From the NCBI GenBank assembly GCA_947311845.1, contig CAMZMU010000111.1, forward strand, positions 10,917,028-10,981,027: a stretch of DNA of 64,000 nucleotides. Direction: 5' to 3'. Under the pieces are notes generated by a model. That model saw only the letters and a list, made by a program, of their open reading frames with translations. It made no database searches and had not been told where the DNA came from. This document shows, in pieces, positions 1 to 10,974 of this stretch. This DNA is from Poa pratensis. Its lineage: Eukaryota > Streptophyta > Magnoliopsida > Poales > Poaceae. The position numbers and the translations under genes are program-made. Position 1 is the first letter of the stretch. Every line of letters begins with the position of its first letter.

Positions 1-1480
1 GCCTCTTGAATCCGATCAAAGTATGTCGAGACATGGAAGGATGAAGCCAGCACCTTGAGCAGCAGCGTCTTGACAAGGCGGATGAGTGTGGCGACGAGTA
101 AGCAGAAGAGTACCTTGGTCACGTACGGCAGTACCACCGTATGCGTCGGGACGTTCGCGTCAAACAGGAAGTGCCAAGAGGCAAGAACCAGGCCAAGCCA
201 GAGCGCGTTCTGGACGGCGCCCCGGACGCCATACACGAAGTAGAGCACACGCTTCCGCAGCATGAAGTTGCGTTCCACAAAGAACACAGCGATCCGGATG
301 ACCCACCCAGAGACGAGACGGCCACAGATGAGCACAAACACAAGGAGCTCCCACTTCCAAAGATGCAGCTCCCAGAGCTTCTTCCTGGAGAATCTCTTTA
401 TTGCGAGGCTGCACACCAATGCCGCGACGATGAGTACCAGGCTGATCCACTGTAATATGGTGAGAGTGTCCAGCTTGCCACGCTTGAAGTCGTCAGGGAT
501 GTCATCGTCTATGAAGGGATCGTCCTCCTCTTCCTCCATGGGACCCGACTTGCCGATGGCACCGGACTTGCCAGTCTTACGCCCTGAAGGAAACTGGCCG
601 GACTTGCCGGTCATACGCCCTGAAGGGAACTGGCCAGATTTAGGAGGCCGCAGGGCAGAAGACTTGCGCTGCTCCTCGTCGATGGCACGAGCCGACACGG
701 GCGTCTGCGGCGGCGGGTCCATAAGGCGGGAGCGCGTCTTGAGTCGCTGCAACGGTCCCCCACCGGCCGGAGTGGAGGTGTTGGTGCAGCGTATTACCTC
801 GCCGTCATCGGCGGCGCGCCTACGTCTGCCGCCGCCGCCGCCATCGGAGTCGTCGGATGAAGAAGACGAGGAGCTGTGGTGCTCCTTGAAGGAGACGCGC
901 GCCTCCCGTTCACGGGAGTTGGATAAGGACGGCTGCGACGACCTCCCGATGTTGTCCTCCTCCATCTCCAGGTCGAGGTCGAGCGCCAGCTCGGCCCCGG
1001 CCGCCTTCTGCTTGCGGAGGAAGTTCCCGATGAGGCGCGTGGGCGGGTCCTCGCCGCCGCCGTCCACCGCCGCGGCGGCGGGGGCGGCGTGCGCCTGCTT
1101 CGGCGAGAGCGTAGGGGACGACGCCTGCGGCGGCTGCGTCGGGCGGTTCTTAAAGCTGAAGGCCTCGACGCGGCGCGCGGCGCCGTCCCCTTTTCCACCG
1201 CCCTCATTCTTCCAGAAGTCGTAGGTCCCGTCGTCCCAGCCCTTGCTCGGCAAGCTGGCGGCGGTCGACAGCGCCGCCAAGCTCGCATTCCCCGCCGCCC
1301 GCCGCCGTCCGCGCCGCCGGGGACGGAGAAGGGCGCGGGGCCGTTCCCGTTCCCGTCGATCTTCACAACAACCTCCCTCCGCTCGCCGAGGTCGGACAGC
1401 TCGGCCTGGTCCGCCGACCGCGACAGCGACCTGGCCGAGGCGTAGGACCTCAGGCTGCTCTTGCGCTGCACCTGATCCAT
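1..1480 (-). pseudogene. MSL10-like mechanosensitive channel, copy 1 (5' part, frameshifted, runs off window)
   Basis: This is the exon-1 region of an MscS-like (MSL10-type) channel, read on the minus strand from the ATG at 1480 (MDQVQRKSSLRSYASARS). It aligns with the complete copy at 51077-54552 as far as the window edge, which falls just after the YFDRIQEA stretch. The family forms stretch-gated channels in plant plasma membranes. Visible parts are a charged, low-complexity cytosolic N-terminus, the DPPTRLIGNFLRKQ motif, an acidic EEEEDDPF segment and at least four hydrophobic helices. At about 1290-1305 the GC-rich run holds one base too many (or two too few) relative to copy 3. The frame leaves the MSL protein after about 60 codons. 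Downstream of this point I saw no further stop in the MSL frame. It may be a young pseudogene, or the indel could be a sequencing error in a GC-rich homopolymer. Family assignment is firm; functional status is uncertain. Confidence 0.85.
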
Positions 1481-2020
1481 CGCCGCCGACCAACAAACAC
1501 CACACACGCGCGCGGGCACCCTTCTTGCCGATGGATCGATATACTCCTACCCTACTCCGCGAAATCGCTCAAGAATTAAATGGCAACGAGCGTTGCCGTT
1601 GCCGAGGCTAGGGCCCCGAGAGGGAGAGTGTTCCGGAACAACGTGGAGCAAGCAAGCAGAAAGCTGACAACACTTGGCAAGACACGCGTTGGGCTGGGCG
1701 TTGGGCTGGGCGTCCCGTCCGCGTTTCTTTTGTAGGCAGCGAGCGGCGCCTGTCGTGAGACAGCGGCGCGCTTCGCATCACCGCCGCACGCATGGCTTCA
1801 CGCCGGTACGTGTCACGGCAGCGCTCGGGATTAGGAGCGGAGGAGATTAGACAAATCGATTTAGGGGTAAAGCGAAGATCTTGGTGCATATGGCATTAGC
1901 CATGGTGGCCGAGATTAGCGGCGAAGAAGTGGGGGCGCGTCAGCATGTTTGGTACGTACTAATTAATTAGTGAGATTGGTCGACCAAAATAAAGAGATAC
2001 TCCTACGATCGGGTAGTTCA
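1481..2020 (-). promoter_or_regulatory. Upstream region of MSL copy 1, conserved with copy 3
   Basis: This non-coding stretch is similar over most of its length to 54553-55035 upstream of copy 3, and its first ~190 bases also match 22756-22950 upstream of copy 2. Shared landmarks include ACCAACAAACACCACACAC just before the ATG, GTTGCCGAGGCTAGGGCC, GAGAGTGTTCCGG and GGGGTAAAGCGAAGATCTTG. The similarity shows the promoter was duplicated with the gene. No individual promoter element is claimed. Confidence 0.6.
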
Positions 2021-3469
2021 ATCTTGTTACTGTTGGCACCAAAAAGAAACCCCCAAGAAATCCTAGGCTCCCGACTAGGGGTGCCCCCTCCGTCCCTCGC
2101 CACCCCTTCCGCTCCTCCTCGCTGTCGTCGGAGGACGTCGTCGGGCCCCTTTTCCCCTCTCGTGGTGGCGGTGGCACGGGGGTTGCAACCGGTGGGGGCG
2201 CAACACTGAGCGTAGGGCACGGCGGCGCGGTGGCTACGTGGTTCTAACGTAGTTGTGGTGACGGTGGCTGCTCTCCAGCGCGCCCGTCGTTGCGGGTCAC
2301 GCGGCTCTGCTGCACTGTTAGTTGGTGGAGGTCAGGAGCGCATCGGAGGAAGGTTGGCCTGCGCGGCCAGGGCGGGCTTGGTCGGTAGTGACCTGTTGGA
2401 TCTGCTAGGAGGGATGCACACGACGTCGGCAGGGTAGTGCGGCCACAGTTTCGGCCACCTCGAGCTTCGAACGGGGCAGGGGGGCGGGCCCTTTTTGAAC
2501 CCTTCGGCCTTCGCCCCAGATTTGATTTGTTGTCATCGGTAGCTGTGGGGGTTACTGGTCGCTGATCTAGCGGAGGATCCCTTTCTCTTCTTCTCTCTTC
2601 AGTTTCGCAGAGTCTGGACGTCGGGGCGCCGACCCTTGAAGGTGAGAGTCTTCTTTGTTGGCAGGCGTGCCAGTGACTCGGGTGCCGGTCGGTGACCAGG
2701 GGTGAGGGCGGCGTGTTCGTTGGCGAGCGACGTGCTATGACGGCGGTTCAGGTGTCGTTTTGGCGACGTTCTGTGCCCTGTGTAGGAGGCGGGAGGTTTG
2801 GCTGAGGGGAAACCCTTGTCTGAGATCCTCTTGAGCCGCAGCGGTGACGTCCATGGACATCGTCTCCTTCTCGACGGCGTCGTTGCGGCTTCTCTCGGCC
2901 TTTTATGATCCGGATGAAAATCCAAGATCTTTTGGTCGGGGCGGTGGTGGCGATGTGACGTTGTGCTCTTCTTGAAGAAGCCGCCTTGGAATTCACAGCA
3001 TGTGGCTCTCTAGAGGGTGTGTGGAGTCAGCGGCTGTACTTTGGTGTTGTTTGTGCGTCGGGCTTTCTCTAGCAAGGTTTGCGGCTTGTTCTACACCTCG
3101 GAGTTCCTCCGTTTAGGCCTACCCTGTTGAGCTAGTGCGACAGTTCGTGGGCGGAGGCGGTGTTGATCATGATGGCGCTATCGACGATGATGTAGTTTGT
3201 CTCGGCGGTGTGCAGCGTGTGCTGGTGCGTCCGAGCTCTTCGGACCCGACAAATCTGCCCGTCATGCATGTGCTGTTCTCTCTGGCATATATAGCTCTCC
3301 TTAGGTTGTCGCGCCCTCTGTTTCGCAATTTCGGTTGTCTGCTCTCGGTAGCCATGTTTCTCGTGCGTTTAGTCCCATGTTGTAAGCAACTTGTATTATT
3401 TCGTTGTTTCTGGCGTTATTAATTTAACATCGGACTTTTCAATAATTTGGTTTAGCCGTCTAGGCATGC
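2021..3469. other. GC-rich unclassified insertion between MSL copy 1 promoter and U block 1
   Basis: About 1.45 kb of GC-rich sequence with no credible long reading frame. It separates the copy 1 upstream region from the first U block, and nothing like it follows copy 2, where promoter and U block are nearly adjacent. The style (G-rich untranslated-like sequence ending in AT-rich TTATTAATTTAACATCGG) resembles non-coding parts of grass LINE-type elements. I could not find terminal repeats or a target duplication, so the class is left open. Confidence 0.35.
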
Positions 3470-4357
3470 GAACCGTGACGAGACCCTATACGCATGACTG
3501 TACGTAATGGGAACAGGAGAGGGTTGCCATCGCGAGTTCGCGACCTGTGAATCTGTGATCGGTCGGTCTCAGGTTCGCTGGTCGGAGATTGGCACCATCG
3601 GTACAAAGCTTGTTCAGTGCACGCTTAGCATGTGACACACTCTGCTTTCGACTCCGTCACTTACAAGCAGGGTTGTACAGGCGGGGTCCGCGAAAACCGC
3701 TAAAGTACGATTCAAAGTTAAAATTGAACTAACTTGTCACGATCAGCTGAAACTGATTTTCTAGCTAATATACACGTAGTGGGCCGGCCGGGTTCGGGCC
3801 CCGCTATGAAACCCTACTTACAAGTCGTTTGTACTTGCACAGCAGCTCCCCGACCCGAGGCCCAAGCGCGGCACGCCACCGGTAATCCACTACGCCTCGT
3901 TTCTTGGTTACCGTCCTAATCTCGTGATTTAGATGGGTAATCATGGAGACGAATGATCGGTAATGGAGAGTACGGTAGCAGGTCGGCGAGCTTAACGGTG
4001 ATGCATCGTTCTCAGAGGCCGGCCCCGCCCGCCTCTTATATCTATCTAGAATCTGTTGGCCATAGGAGAGAGCGCATGCAGCTAGCAGGCCCGCGGAACC
4101 AAAACGTAAATTATTCACATGGGTGCCGTTGCATAACAAGATGGATCTTGACGTGTCATGGTTTGGCCATTAGCGGAGGGATTTCAAGAGGTCGGCCTGT
4201 ACCAAGTATCACGCCACATCAATGATCGACTTGGGCAAAACATCGTGATTTCGCCATGGAATGCATGGGTGAAGCTAGCTAGGGAGTGAACGCAATGTAT
4301 ATATAGACTTTTTGTCAAGCTGTTCTCGAAAGAGAAACAAATGATTGCTGAAACGTA

Positions 4358-4480
4358 CTCCCTCCGTTCCAAATTAGATGACTTTCATTTGTCAACATGT
4401 GGATGCACATATACTTGTAACATGTCTAGATACATCCACATGTTGACAAATAGAAGTCATCTAATTTGGAACGGAGGGAG
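4358..4480. mobile_element. Stowaway-type MITE
   Basis: A 123-bp element bounded by CTCCCTCCGTTCCAAATTAG and its inverse, flanked by TA on both sides. The ends are near-perfect inverted repeats that extend through most of the element. U block 4 has a MITE at the homologous place (28497-28609). U blocks 3 and 5 have the uninterrupted site. Confidence 0.9.
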
Positions 4481-4834
4481 TACAAGCAAAGGGGCCAGTG
4501 GATTTAGCGGTGACAGCTAGTCTAGCAAGCTTCATACGTCCTCGCGCCCTAAACACCTGTAGTACAATTTCATCGATCAGTATATAGTTTGGTCATGCAA
4601 AGTTTTTTCCTTAGTTAGCTCATGGAAAGGAATCGCTTCTTCTACCTCACGAAACCCTTGAATTAGAAGGCAATCATTACGTCCATATGAATGGACTACT
4701 ACAGTAATGTGCTCCAGCGCAAGTTTGTTTTTATTTCCAAGGAAACGAACAACAAAAGCCTCCACCTGACCAGACCAGGTCGGGGAGATCGAGCAAGTAC
4801 CACCGGGCACCAGCTAGTGAGTACTGTATACGTA

Positions 4835-4957
4835 CTCCCTCCGTTCCAAATTAATTGACTCCTATTTGTCCACACATGGATGTATGTAGACATGTTACAC
4901 GTATAGATACATCCACATGTGGACAAATGGAAGTCAATTAATTTGGAACGGAGAGAG
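4835..4957. mobile_element. Stowaway-type MITE
   Basis: A 123-bp element with CTCCCTCCGTTCCAAATTAA at the left and its inverse at the right, flanked by TA. It sits in U block 1 between the GCAAGTACCACCGGGCACC and TAGGCTGGTCCGTTCTG modules. Confidence 0.9.
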
Positions 4958-6147
4958 TATTATATAGGCTGGTCCGTTCTGTTGTGAATCTAGCGTATAG
5001 GCTGGGGCTTGAAAGCAGGAAGCATGAGATGATACCCTTCTTTTCCGAGGCGCCCCTGGAGCTGACACGAGACTGAAGCTGGAATCCTTTGTATATATCC
5101 TACGTTGCACACAAAAAAAAAAGGGAGAAAAATGGTGGTGCATGCATGCAGGACAGATGATTCACCCTTTTGGCGTCATGTCGTTCATGTGTGTCCTACC
5201 TTTCTACCTAGTTGATTGACTAGGGACTAGTGATAACAGTAAAAGAAAGCACACAGCTCCTACGATAAGATCGGCGATCACCCACTCTAGTGACTCTAGT
5301 ACTAGTACTCTAGCTTAGACTAGTGGGTTCTACTACCCCACACAAGGGCGGCGGTAAAAGAGTACTCCTACTAGCTCCACGTTCACCTACCATCGCTCAT
5401 TTCCACGGGAAAAGAGCGCGACGTGTACGAGCAGAATCTCGCGAGAACACCAGTGCGCATCGGCAAGGCGATGAGCTGCACGCACACCTGTTCCGTGCTG
5501 CGTTGAAAGGAGGCTGCAGGTGCAAGCGCAACCGCTGTACCTTTCCGGAAATGCTGTACGGTACGCCAGGTAGGATTGTTCGCTACGTTTTTCGGCCTGC
5601 AAAAACGAGACGCTGGCGTGCCGGACACGTGTACGCGCGGCAGCCGGAGTACCGGATGGGGACGGCGAGCGCGGCGGCCGGTACAAGTACGTACAATAGC
5701 GAAACCGCTACGGCAAACGCCCTTGTCGTGCTAGCTCGCGTCCCGTTTCATACCGGCTAGCCGGACTGGACACTGGAGAGCTTAAGCCGGCGAGGCAGCC
5801 CACGGCTCCGGCGATCTGATGACGATGATCTCTGGTGGGCGGCCAGCTGTGTGGGCTGGGTTAAGCACGCGATTCGTCGCGTGTTTCAGCGGGGAAAATC
5901 GATTTGGCGTTTCTCGGGTGATGGTGACGTGCCCATGCAGGACGAGACTGCTGTTTTCAGTTATAAGTAGGAGAGAGGCTTGTCCCTTCAGACTTCGGCG
6001 TCTTCGCGTCGTCCTCTTTATGTCTGACAATCTGATAGCATCCGGGGATTCTCGTCTTTTTCTTTTGTTATAAGTGTTGCCATCTAATCGTGGTTTTCAT
6101 CCACAATATCGTTTTGTCTTCTATGAGATGTCGCAAAAATGAGTATA

Positions 6148-6405
6148 CCCCCTGGTCCGCGAATAAGTGCACGTCTACCTTTTATGCAAGTCAAACTTAT
6201 TAAAATTTGACCAACTTGATAAGAAAATGTACCAACATTTATAACACTAAATTGGTATCACCAGATTTGTCTTCAAATGAAGTTTCAAAATGTACCAATT
6301 TGATGTCATATATATTGCTACATTTTTCTATAAAATTGGTCAAATTTTGAAAAGAACTGACTTAGCACAAAAGCTAGATGTACTCTCTTTCACAGACAAA
6401 GGGAG
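6148..6405. mobile_element. Stowaway-type MITE at the end of U block 1
   Basis: About 258 bp beginning CCCCCTGGTCCGCGAATAAG and ending GACAAAGGGAG, flanked by TA. U block 6 (about 38780) carries the matching unoccupied sequence ATGAGTATAGCTAG, which supports the boundary. The interior is AT-rich and non-coding. Confidence 0.7.
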
Positions 6406-6652
6406 TATGTTGTAAAATCGGGAGATAGGAGCAGAGGGAGATGGGGAGTCGGTGAGTGGCAGCGAGCGTGTCGCGAGAGCAGAGCGAGAGGTCTCCGACC
6501 AGACGTGGACTGCCGGTTCGGTCAAAAAATCATCGAGGGGGTTTTCATAAAAGTGACGGTGCGACAGTTATTTCGGGAGGGAGGAAGTAGGAGAGAGGGT
6601 AGTGCCAGAGTGTGTTACGAGAAATTAATTACTTGTACTAGCAATACCCACC
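6406..6652. other. Spacer with no recognised feature
   Basis: About 250 bases between two small transposons. It contains purine-rich GAGCAGAGGGAGATGGGGAG-like sequence and a GGGAGGGAGGAAGTAG stretch that may be a worn MITE end. No gene, RNA or clear repeat boundary is visible. Confidence 0.3.
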
Positions 6653-6655
6653 TTA

Positions 6656-6966
6656 GGCTTCATTTGGTACACAGGGTGGGCCGGGATTTGAAGGGAAAAT
6701 CCCCTAGGGGCCCAAAACCCCAAAATTCCCACAAGGTCCGTTTGGTGCACAGGGGTGAGGATGGGCCAACCTGGTAAAACCACCCCAAACCCTCTCGATC
6801 GACGCGGGTTTCACGCCTCCAGCGATCGCTCGCGGATCTACAACAAATGATGCAAGGAGGCGATCAATAGGGAAAATCGGGGATGGGGTGAAGGCAAAGG
6901 GTTCACCCTCCCCAAAAATCCCTAATCCCTTTGGAGCTGGTAAACACTCTATACCAAATAAAGGCC
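6656..6966. mobile_element. Tourist-type (PIF/Harbinger-like) MITE
   Basis: A 311-bp element with terminal inverted repeats GGCTTCATTTGGTA and TACCAAATAAAGGCC and a TTA target duplication on each side (6653-6655, 6967-6969). The TTA duplication and the TTTGGT-type ends fit the PIF/Harbinger superfamily. An internal GGTCCGTTTGGTGCACAGGG repeats the left-end theme, which suggests a partial internal duplication. Confidence 0.8.
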
Positions 6967-7265
6967 TTATTGAGTTGGGTAAATATTTACCCGAACGAGC
7001 TCACACAGAGGAACACAGCAAAAATACGTCGAAAACTTCGGAAATTGAGATGATACCCTTCCATTCTTCCTTTTGGAGGCTCTCGACCGGGGCGCCCTGA
7101 GATGACACACGACTGAACCTGGAATTCTTTGTATATCTTTCATATCATGAGAGGAAAAAATGGGGAGATTCGTGGTGGGTGAATGCAGGACAGATCATTC
7201 AGACATTCACCCTTTTCGTTAAATCTCGCGTCATGTCGTTCATGCGTGTCCTACCTTTCTACCTA

Positions 7266-7426
7266 CTCCTCCGTTCCTAAATACAGTATAAGTTTTAAGC
7301 GTTACACATGTTGTCCACATACATACTAAAGTGAGTGAATATTCACATGAAATATGTCTAGATACACTTGTGTATATGTGAATGAGGACAAAACCTAAAA
7401 CATCTTATACTTGGAAACAGAGGGAG
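7266..7426. mobile_element. Stowaway-type MITE
   Basis: A 161-bp element starting CTCCTCCGTTCCTAAATACA and ending TTGGAAACAGAGGGAG, flanked by TA on both sides. It lies within the CTACCTTTCTACCTA module of U block 2. The module text resumes nearby after a short AT-rich insertion. Confidence 0.85.
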
Positions 7427-7544
7427 TAATTGATTTTCTTTTTGAAACGGTTTCTACCTAGTTGATTGACTAGTGATAACGGTAAAAGAAAACACAGCTC
7501 TTAGTACTACTCTACGTGACTAGTACGTCGCGTCTATGGAAAAT

Positions 7545-7925
7545 TCATTTTTGCTCCCGAGTTCTGGTGATTCCACTAATTTCAAAAAATTAATAAATGT
7601 ATTTAAAAGTTTCAAAATAATTTCAAAAAAATTCGCATGTTCTCAATAATGTATACTATAAATATGTAAAATCACAATGCGATTTTTATTATAGAATACA
7701 AAAAATGAGAAAATTAGAAATTTGAATCTATACATTATTCACTATACTCATATCTGTACATTTTTCATTTTGTATATCTCAAAACGTAAATTATTATGAT
7801 TGATATTTTGCACGTTCGTAGTACATGTCATTGAGAACATGCATGGATTTTTTTGAAAATTTAAATATATTTTTAAATTTTTAAAAAATAGTGAGATCGC
7901 AGGTTCTCGGGAGCATTCATGACAC
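7545..7925. mobile_element. AT-rich fold-back (long terminal inverted repeat) element
   Basis: About 380 bp whose two halves are imperfect inverted repeats. The left contains TTTTGCTCCCGAGTTCTGGT and GCATGTTCTCAATAATGTAT; the right contains the inverse forms, ending GTTCTCGGGAGCATTCATGA. It is non-coding. A related but right-truncated copy lies at 46137-46480, also adjoining U-block sequence. Class is uncertain: long terminal inverted repeats without a clear target duplication. Confidence 0.6.
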
Positions 7926-8179
7926 TCTCCTTCCACAGGAAAAATCTTTCATTTGAAAGCCCACTATGCTGCTTCTGTCTCACTTGCTGGAAAGCGTGTG
8001 TTACTTACGTAAATATCACTTGGACATTACCAACCGAACCCGCGAGCTAAAGCTTTGGTTTAATGTCACTTTCCAAAACCCAGACGTCCGTCGTTACCTT
8101 CCTTTATTCTTATTTTGACCATAAATCTCCACTCGTCGGATCTCTTCCAAGATAAGAACAGTGATCACCGAAAACACTT

Positions 8180-8548
8180 ATTACGCCCGAAGTCCGGTGC
8201 TCCTATTTAAAAAAAATCAAAAAAATTATTTTCGCGGCTCAAAAAAATATGGAAAAAGTATACAAGTACATAATATACATGTCTACTATGTAGGAGCAAA
8301 TTTGCAGCGAAATATCTTTCCACACGTGATCCACATAAAAAAGATAAATGTAGCAAGTAAAATAAGTTCTTTTTCACCCTTTTCAGAATGATAATTTTGT
8401 GATTTTTGTGTAGGCTACAATGCAACAAAACTATCCTAGATAACATTTATATGTATCCACATGATTATTTTGGAACTTGAAAATACCATTTTCGAATTTT
8501 CTAAAACATCAAGAGCATTGGAATCCGGGAGTTAAAAAATTTCTCTCA
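8180..8548. mobile_element. AT-rich insertion resembling a fold-back element
   Basis: About 370 bases of AT-rich non-coding sequence. It separates the module piece AAGATAAGAACAGTGATCAC from its continuation CCAGTGATCATCCACTCTAC. The left side has CCGGTGCTCC and the right side CCGGGAG. This hints at weak inverted ends like those of the 7545-7925 element. The boundaries are approximate. Confidence 0.35.
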
Positions 8549-9479
8549 CCCAGTGATCATCCACTCTACTACTACTGCTACTCTAATGTTTTAGCGTGTG
8601 TCCACATTCACATGTGCCAACATATATTTATACATGTTTTAGTTTATATGTTTGGATCCACACCTAGTCAACCTGTGAGGACCCAAAACCTACACAAGGG
8701 CCGGCGGTAAAAGAATACTCCACATTCACCTACATCGCCCCATTTTTACGGGGAAAGAGCAGCCGGCAGCGACGTGTACGAGCCGAATCTCGCCGCGAAG
8801 TCGAGTGCGCGCATGCGTGCACCGGCAAGGCGCTGAGCTGCACGTACACCTGTTATGTGGTGGGTTGAAAGGAGGATCCTGTAGCCTGTAATAAACGCAC
8901 GCGGCGGCGGACGAGCTGGTGCAAGCGCAACCGCTGTAGCTTTCCGGCGACGGTGTGCCAGGTACGGCCCTGCAAAACCGAGACGCTGGCGTACCGTCCA
9001 CCTGTACGCGCGGCCGGAGTACGGGACGGGGACGGCGGCGCGGCAGTACAATCGCGAGACCGCTACGGCTCTAGTTGTACTGGCCTACCGCCCTTTCTCG
9101 TGCTCGCGTCCCGTTTCATACCGGCTGCCTGGACTGGAGAGCTTGAGCCGGCCGACGCGCACGGCAGCCTGGAATTTGTATGGTTGGCCACGGCTCCGGC
9201 GTTGTGATGATGCGCTCTGTTCTGTTGGGCGGGGCGGACAGCTGTGTGGGCTGGCTTATTGAGCACGCGACGCAATTTATTTGTCGCGTGTTTCCGGGTT
9301 TTGGCGTTTCTCGGGTGATGGCGATGTTCCATGCAGGACGAGGCTGCTGTGTTTTCAGTTCAGGAGAGGATCTGTCTCTTAGGTCTTCGGCGTCGTCCAT
9401 CTCCACCGGTGCAACGCTCCCAATAACAATAAGGTTATTGGAAGCGTCCGTATGAAAAGTCCCCACGGGTCTCATCCTA

Positions 9480-10637
9480 ATTAAGCCTCGCTAGAGTGTC
9501 GGACATGTGTCCGTCCGATTGGAGGGTGCAGCGCACAGCGGCGTTCGTCAAAGGTCGCGTCGTGTCGACTGGCACCGGAAAGACTGAGATGATCGACCCT
9601 TTTCTTTAGATTCAAACTTAACATTAAACCAACTTCGATACAACATTACAAAATTAAAAGAAACTAAAACTAAACCAAAACTACACGCCTAAGCTAAATG
9701 CCGCCGCTCGGGCCAGCCTCCTTCTTGTGAGCCTTCTGGGCTAACCGCGAGCGCACACGCCTCTCCTACCGGAGCGCGCTCGCCGTCCGACGCATGGCCT
9801 CCTGCTCTGTCGCTGCCGCCTCCCTCGCCTGCGCCTGCCTCACCTGCCTCGCCTGGTTCAGCTCCTCGTGGGCCGCCTGCTCGGCGACCTGCTGGGAGGC
9901 CGCATGCTCCCACTCCTCCGCCTGGCTGATGAGCTGACAGAGGGGCTGCTTCCTGTGTCGTGGGGTGAGCATGGCGTGCAGCCTGGATGAGAGTGGCCCA
10001 TGAGGTTGCGAGGCGACGGGGCATAGTGGCGTCGGTGGTGTGGGCTACGGTGAGACTCGGTGGTGTTGTGAAATGGCCACACGGCGAGGGTGCTTTTATA
10101 GCCGGGCCAGGCGAGGGTCGAGGCGGGAAACGGAGGTGGGAAGCCGTGGCGCTGGGCGGGAAGCGCCGGGTGGGAAAGCACGCGTCGCATCGGAGTTAAT
10201 GGCTGCGACACGTCTCCGCCGCGCAGAAGGCGCTTGGGAAGCCGGGAAAGTCTGGCCACTATGTAGGCGCTGGCGCCAGCGTAAATGTGACGCGTGCGAC
10301 AGACTCTTCGCATATGGCAGACGCACCGCCGTCCCTTCCCTTCGTCGTATGTGGAAACGCCTCGCCATTACGCCGGCCGAACAGCCTCATGCACGGCGCC
10401 ATTTAACCGCCTATGCGCGGTTTGTGTCTATGACGGGTGGGGGCCGCCTGTCCGAAGGCATATCCGGGCAGTGTCCGGCATCCCCGAGACTCTCCAAACT
10501 TGGGGCCCTTTCGGGGGTGCCGGACACAAAATGGCTCGGCCCGGACCGTTGAGGGTGCCGATGTGGCCGTTTTTTTTGCTCTGGACTCCCATTGGGCTTT
10601 TGGGGGGTCATTTGGAGGGCGTCGTTAGAGATGTTCT
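9480..10637 (-). mobile_element. PIF/Harbinger-like transposon remnant with decayed coding sequence
   Basis: The right end reads AGATGTTC followed by TAA, the inverse of the GAGCATCT end found on the 60995-62781 element. GTGTCGGACATGTGTCCG (left) and GTGTCCGGCATCCCC (right) are typical sub-terminal sequences shared with the 24773 and 60995 elements. On the minus strand, around 9766-9972, an open stretch contains EEWEHAASQQVAEQAAHEEL and REAAATEQEAMRRTASALR. This looks like an alanine/glutamate-rich coiled-coil piece of a transposon-associated protein. A possible TATA-like TTTTATAGC lies near 10095. The left terminus is unclear. Confidence 0.5.
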
Positions 10638-10974
10638 AATAGAGGTAAAGTTGTCGGACATGCGCAATAGTGTGTCCAGTAACCCCGTTTCACGCCCTGT
10701 GTGTAGTGAGGGAAGTGGGAGTGCCAGCAACCGCGGCCAGACGCCACGTCGGATCCTGATGGGTGAGACCGGCTCGTCAGTGACAAAGCATCGGTTAGCT
10801 TCATTTACTGCTTAGAACGACGGGCGGTCAGCGTAATTAAAGACCAGAGCGGTTGAGTGGCGCGTCCCTCTTCGCCTCCCCGACTCGCGGCGCTGGAGTA
10901 ATGGTGCCTTGGCAACCATTGCCGGCTTCCCCCCGTCGCGCGTTCCGTTCCCTCTTATTTGAACTGCCCCTCCG
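10638..10974 (+). mobile_element. Left part of a DNA-transposon remnant split by the LTR retrotransposon
   Basis: GC-rich sequence with the same GTCGGACATGCGCAATAG-type sub-terminal motif as its neighbours. It runs into the LTR element at 10974/10975. The continuation lies at 19572, where the promoter-like CGTTTTATAAGCAGCAGCGC and a short reading frame follow. The five bases CTCCG occur on both sides of the insertion, so the two parts were once contiguous. Confidence 0.5.

Larger units (their letters stand above)
3470..6147. repeat. U block 1 (most complete copy of the MSL-linked repeated block)
   Basis: This long non-coding block has sub-modules that recur in the same order elsewhere in the window. 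In order these are: AACCGTGACGAGACC; GCTTAGCATGTGACAC; a GTTACCGTCCTAATCTCGTG stretch; CACATGGGTGCCGTTGC with GGTTTGGCCATTAGCGG; GTGATTTCGCCATGGAATG; a GGTCATGCAAA stretch; GAGCAAGTACCACCGGGCA; CTGGTCCGTTCTG with ATGAGATGATACCCTTCTTT; GAGCGCGACGTGTACGAGC; and finally GTGCCCATGCAGGACGAGAC. Two Stowaway-type MITEs interrupt it at 4358-4480 and 4835-4957. No protein is encoded consistently across copies. It looks like ancient intergenic DNA duplicated together with the MSL gene. Confidence 0.75.
7020..9475. repeat. U block 2 (partial, interrupted)
   Basis: A second copy of the MSL-linked block. It begins within the GAGATGATACCCTTCC module and continues through the CTAGTTGATTGACTAGTGAT stretch. 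It resumes at about 8690 with GAGCCGAATCTCGCC, CGTTTCATACCGGCTG and finally the TCGGGTGATGGCGATG module. Four insertions break it: a MITE (7266-7426), a fold-back element (7545-7925), another AT-rich insert (about 8180-8548), and a short unknown piece around 7930-8145. The first half of the block (MSL-proximal modules) is missing. Confidence 0.7.

Noticed and set aside
262..1224. 320-codon + strand frame over MSL copy 1
   Set aside because: It is the antisense shadow of the MSL exon. The homologous minus-strand protein is recognisable and the + strand protein is low-complexity.
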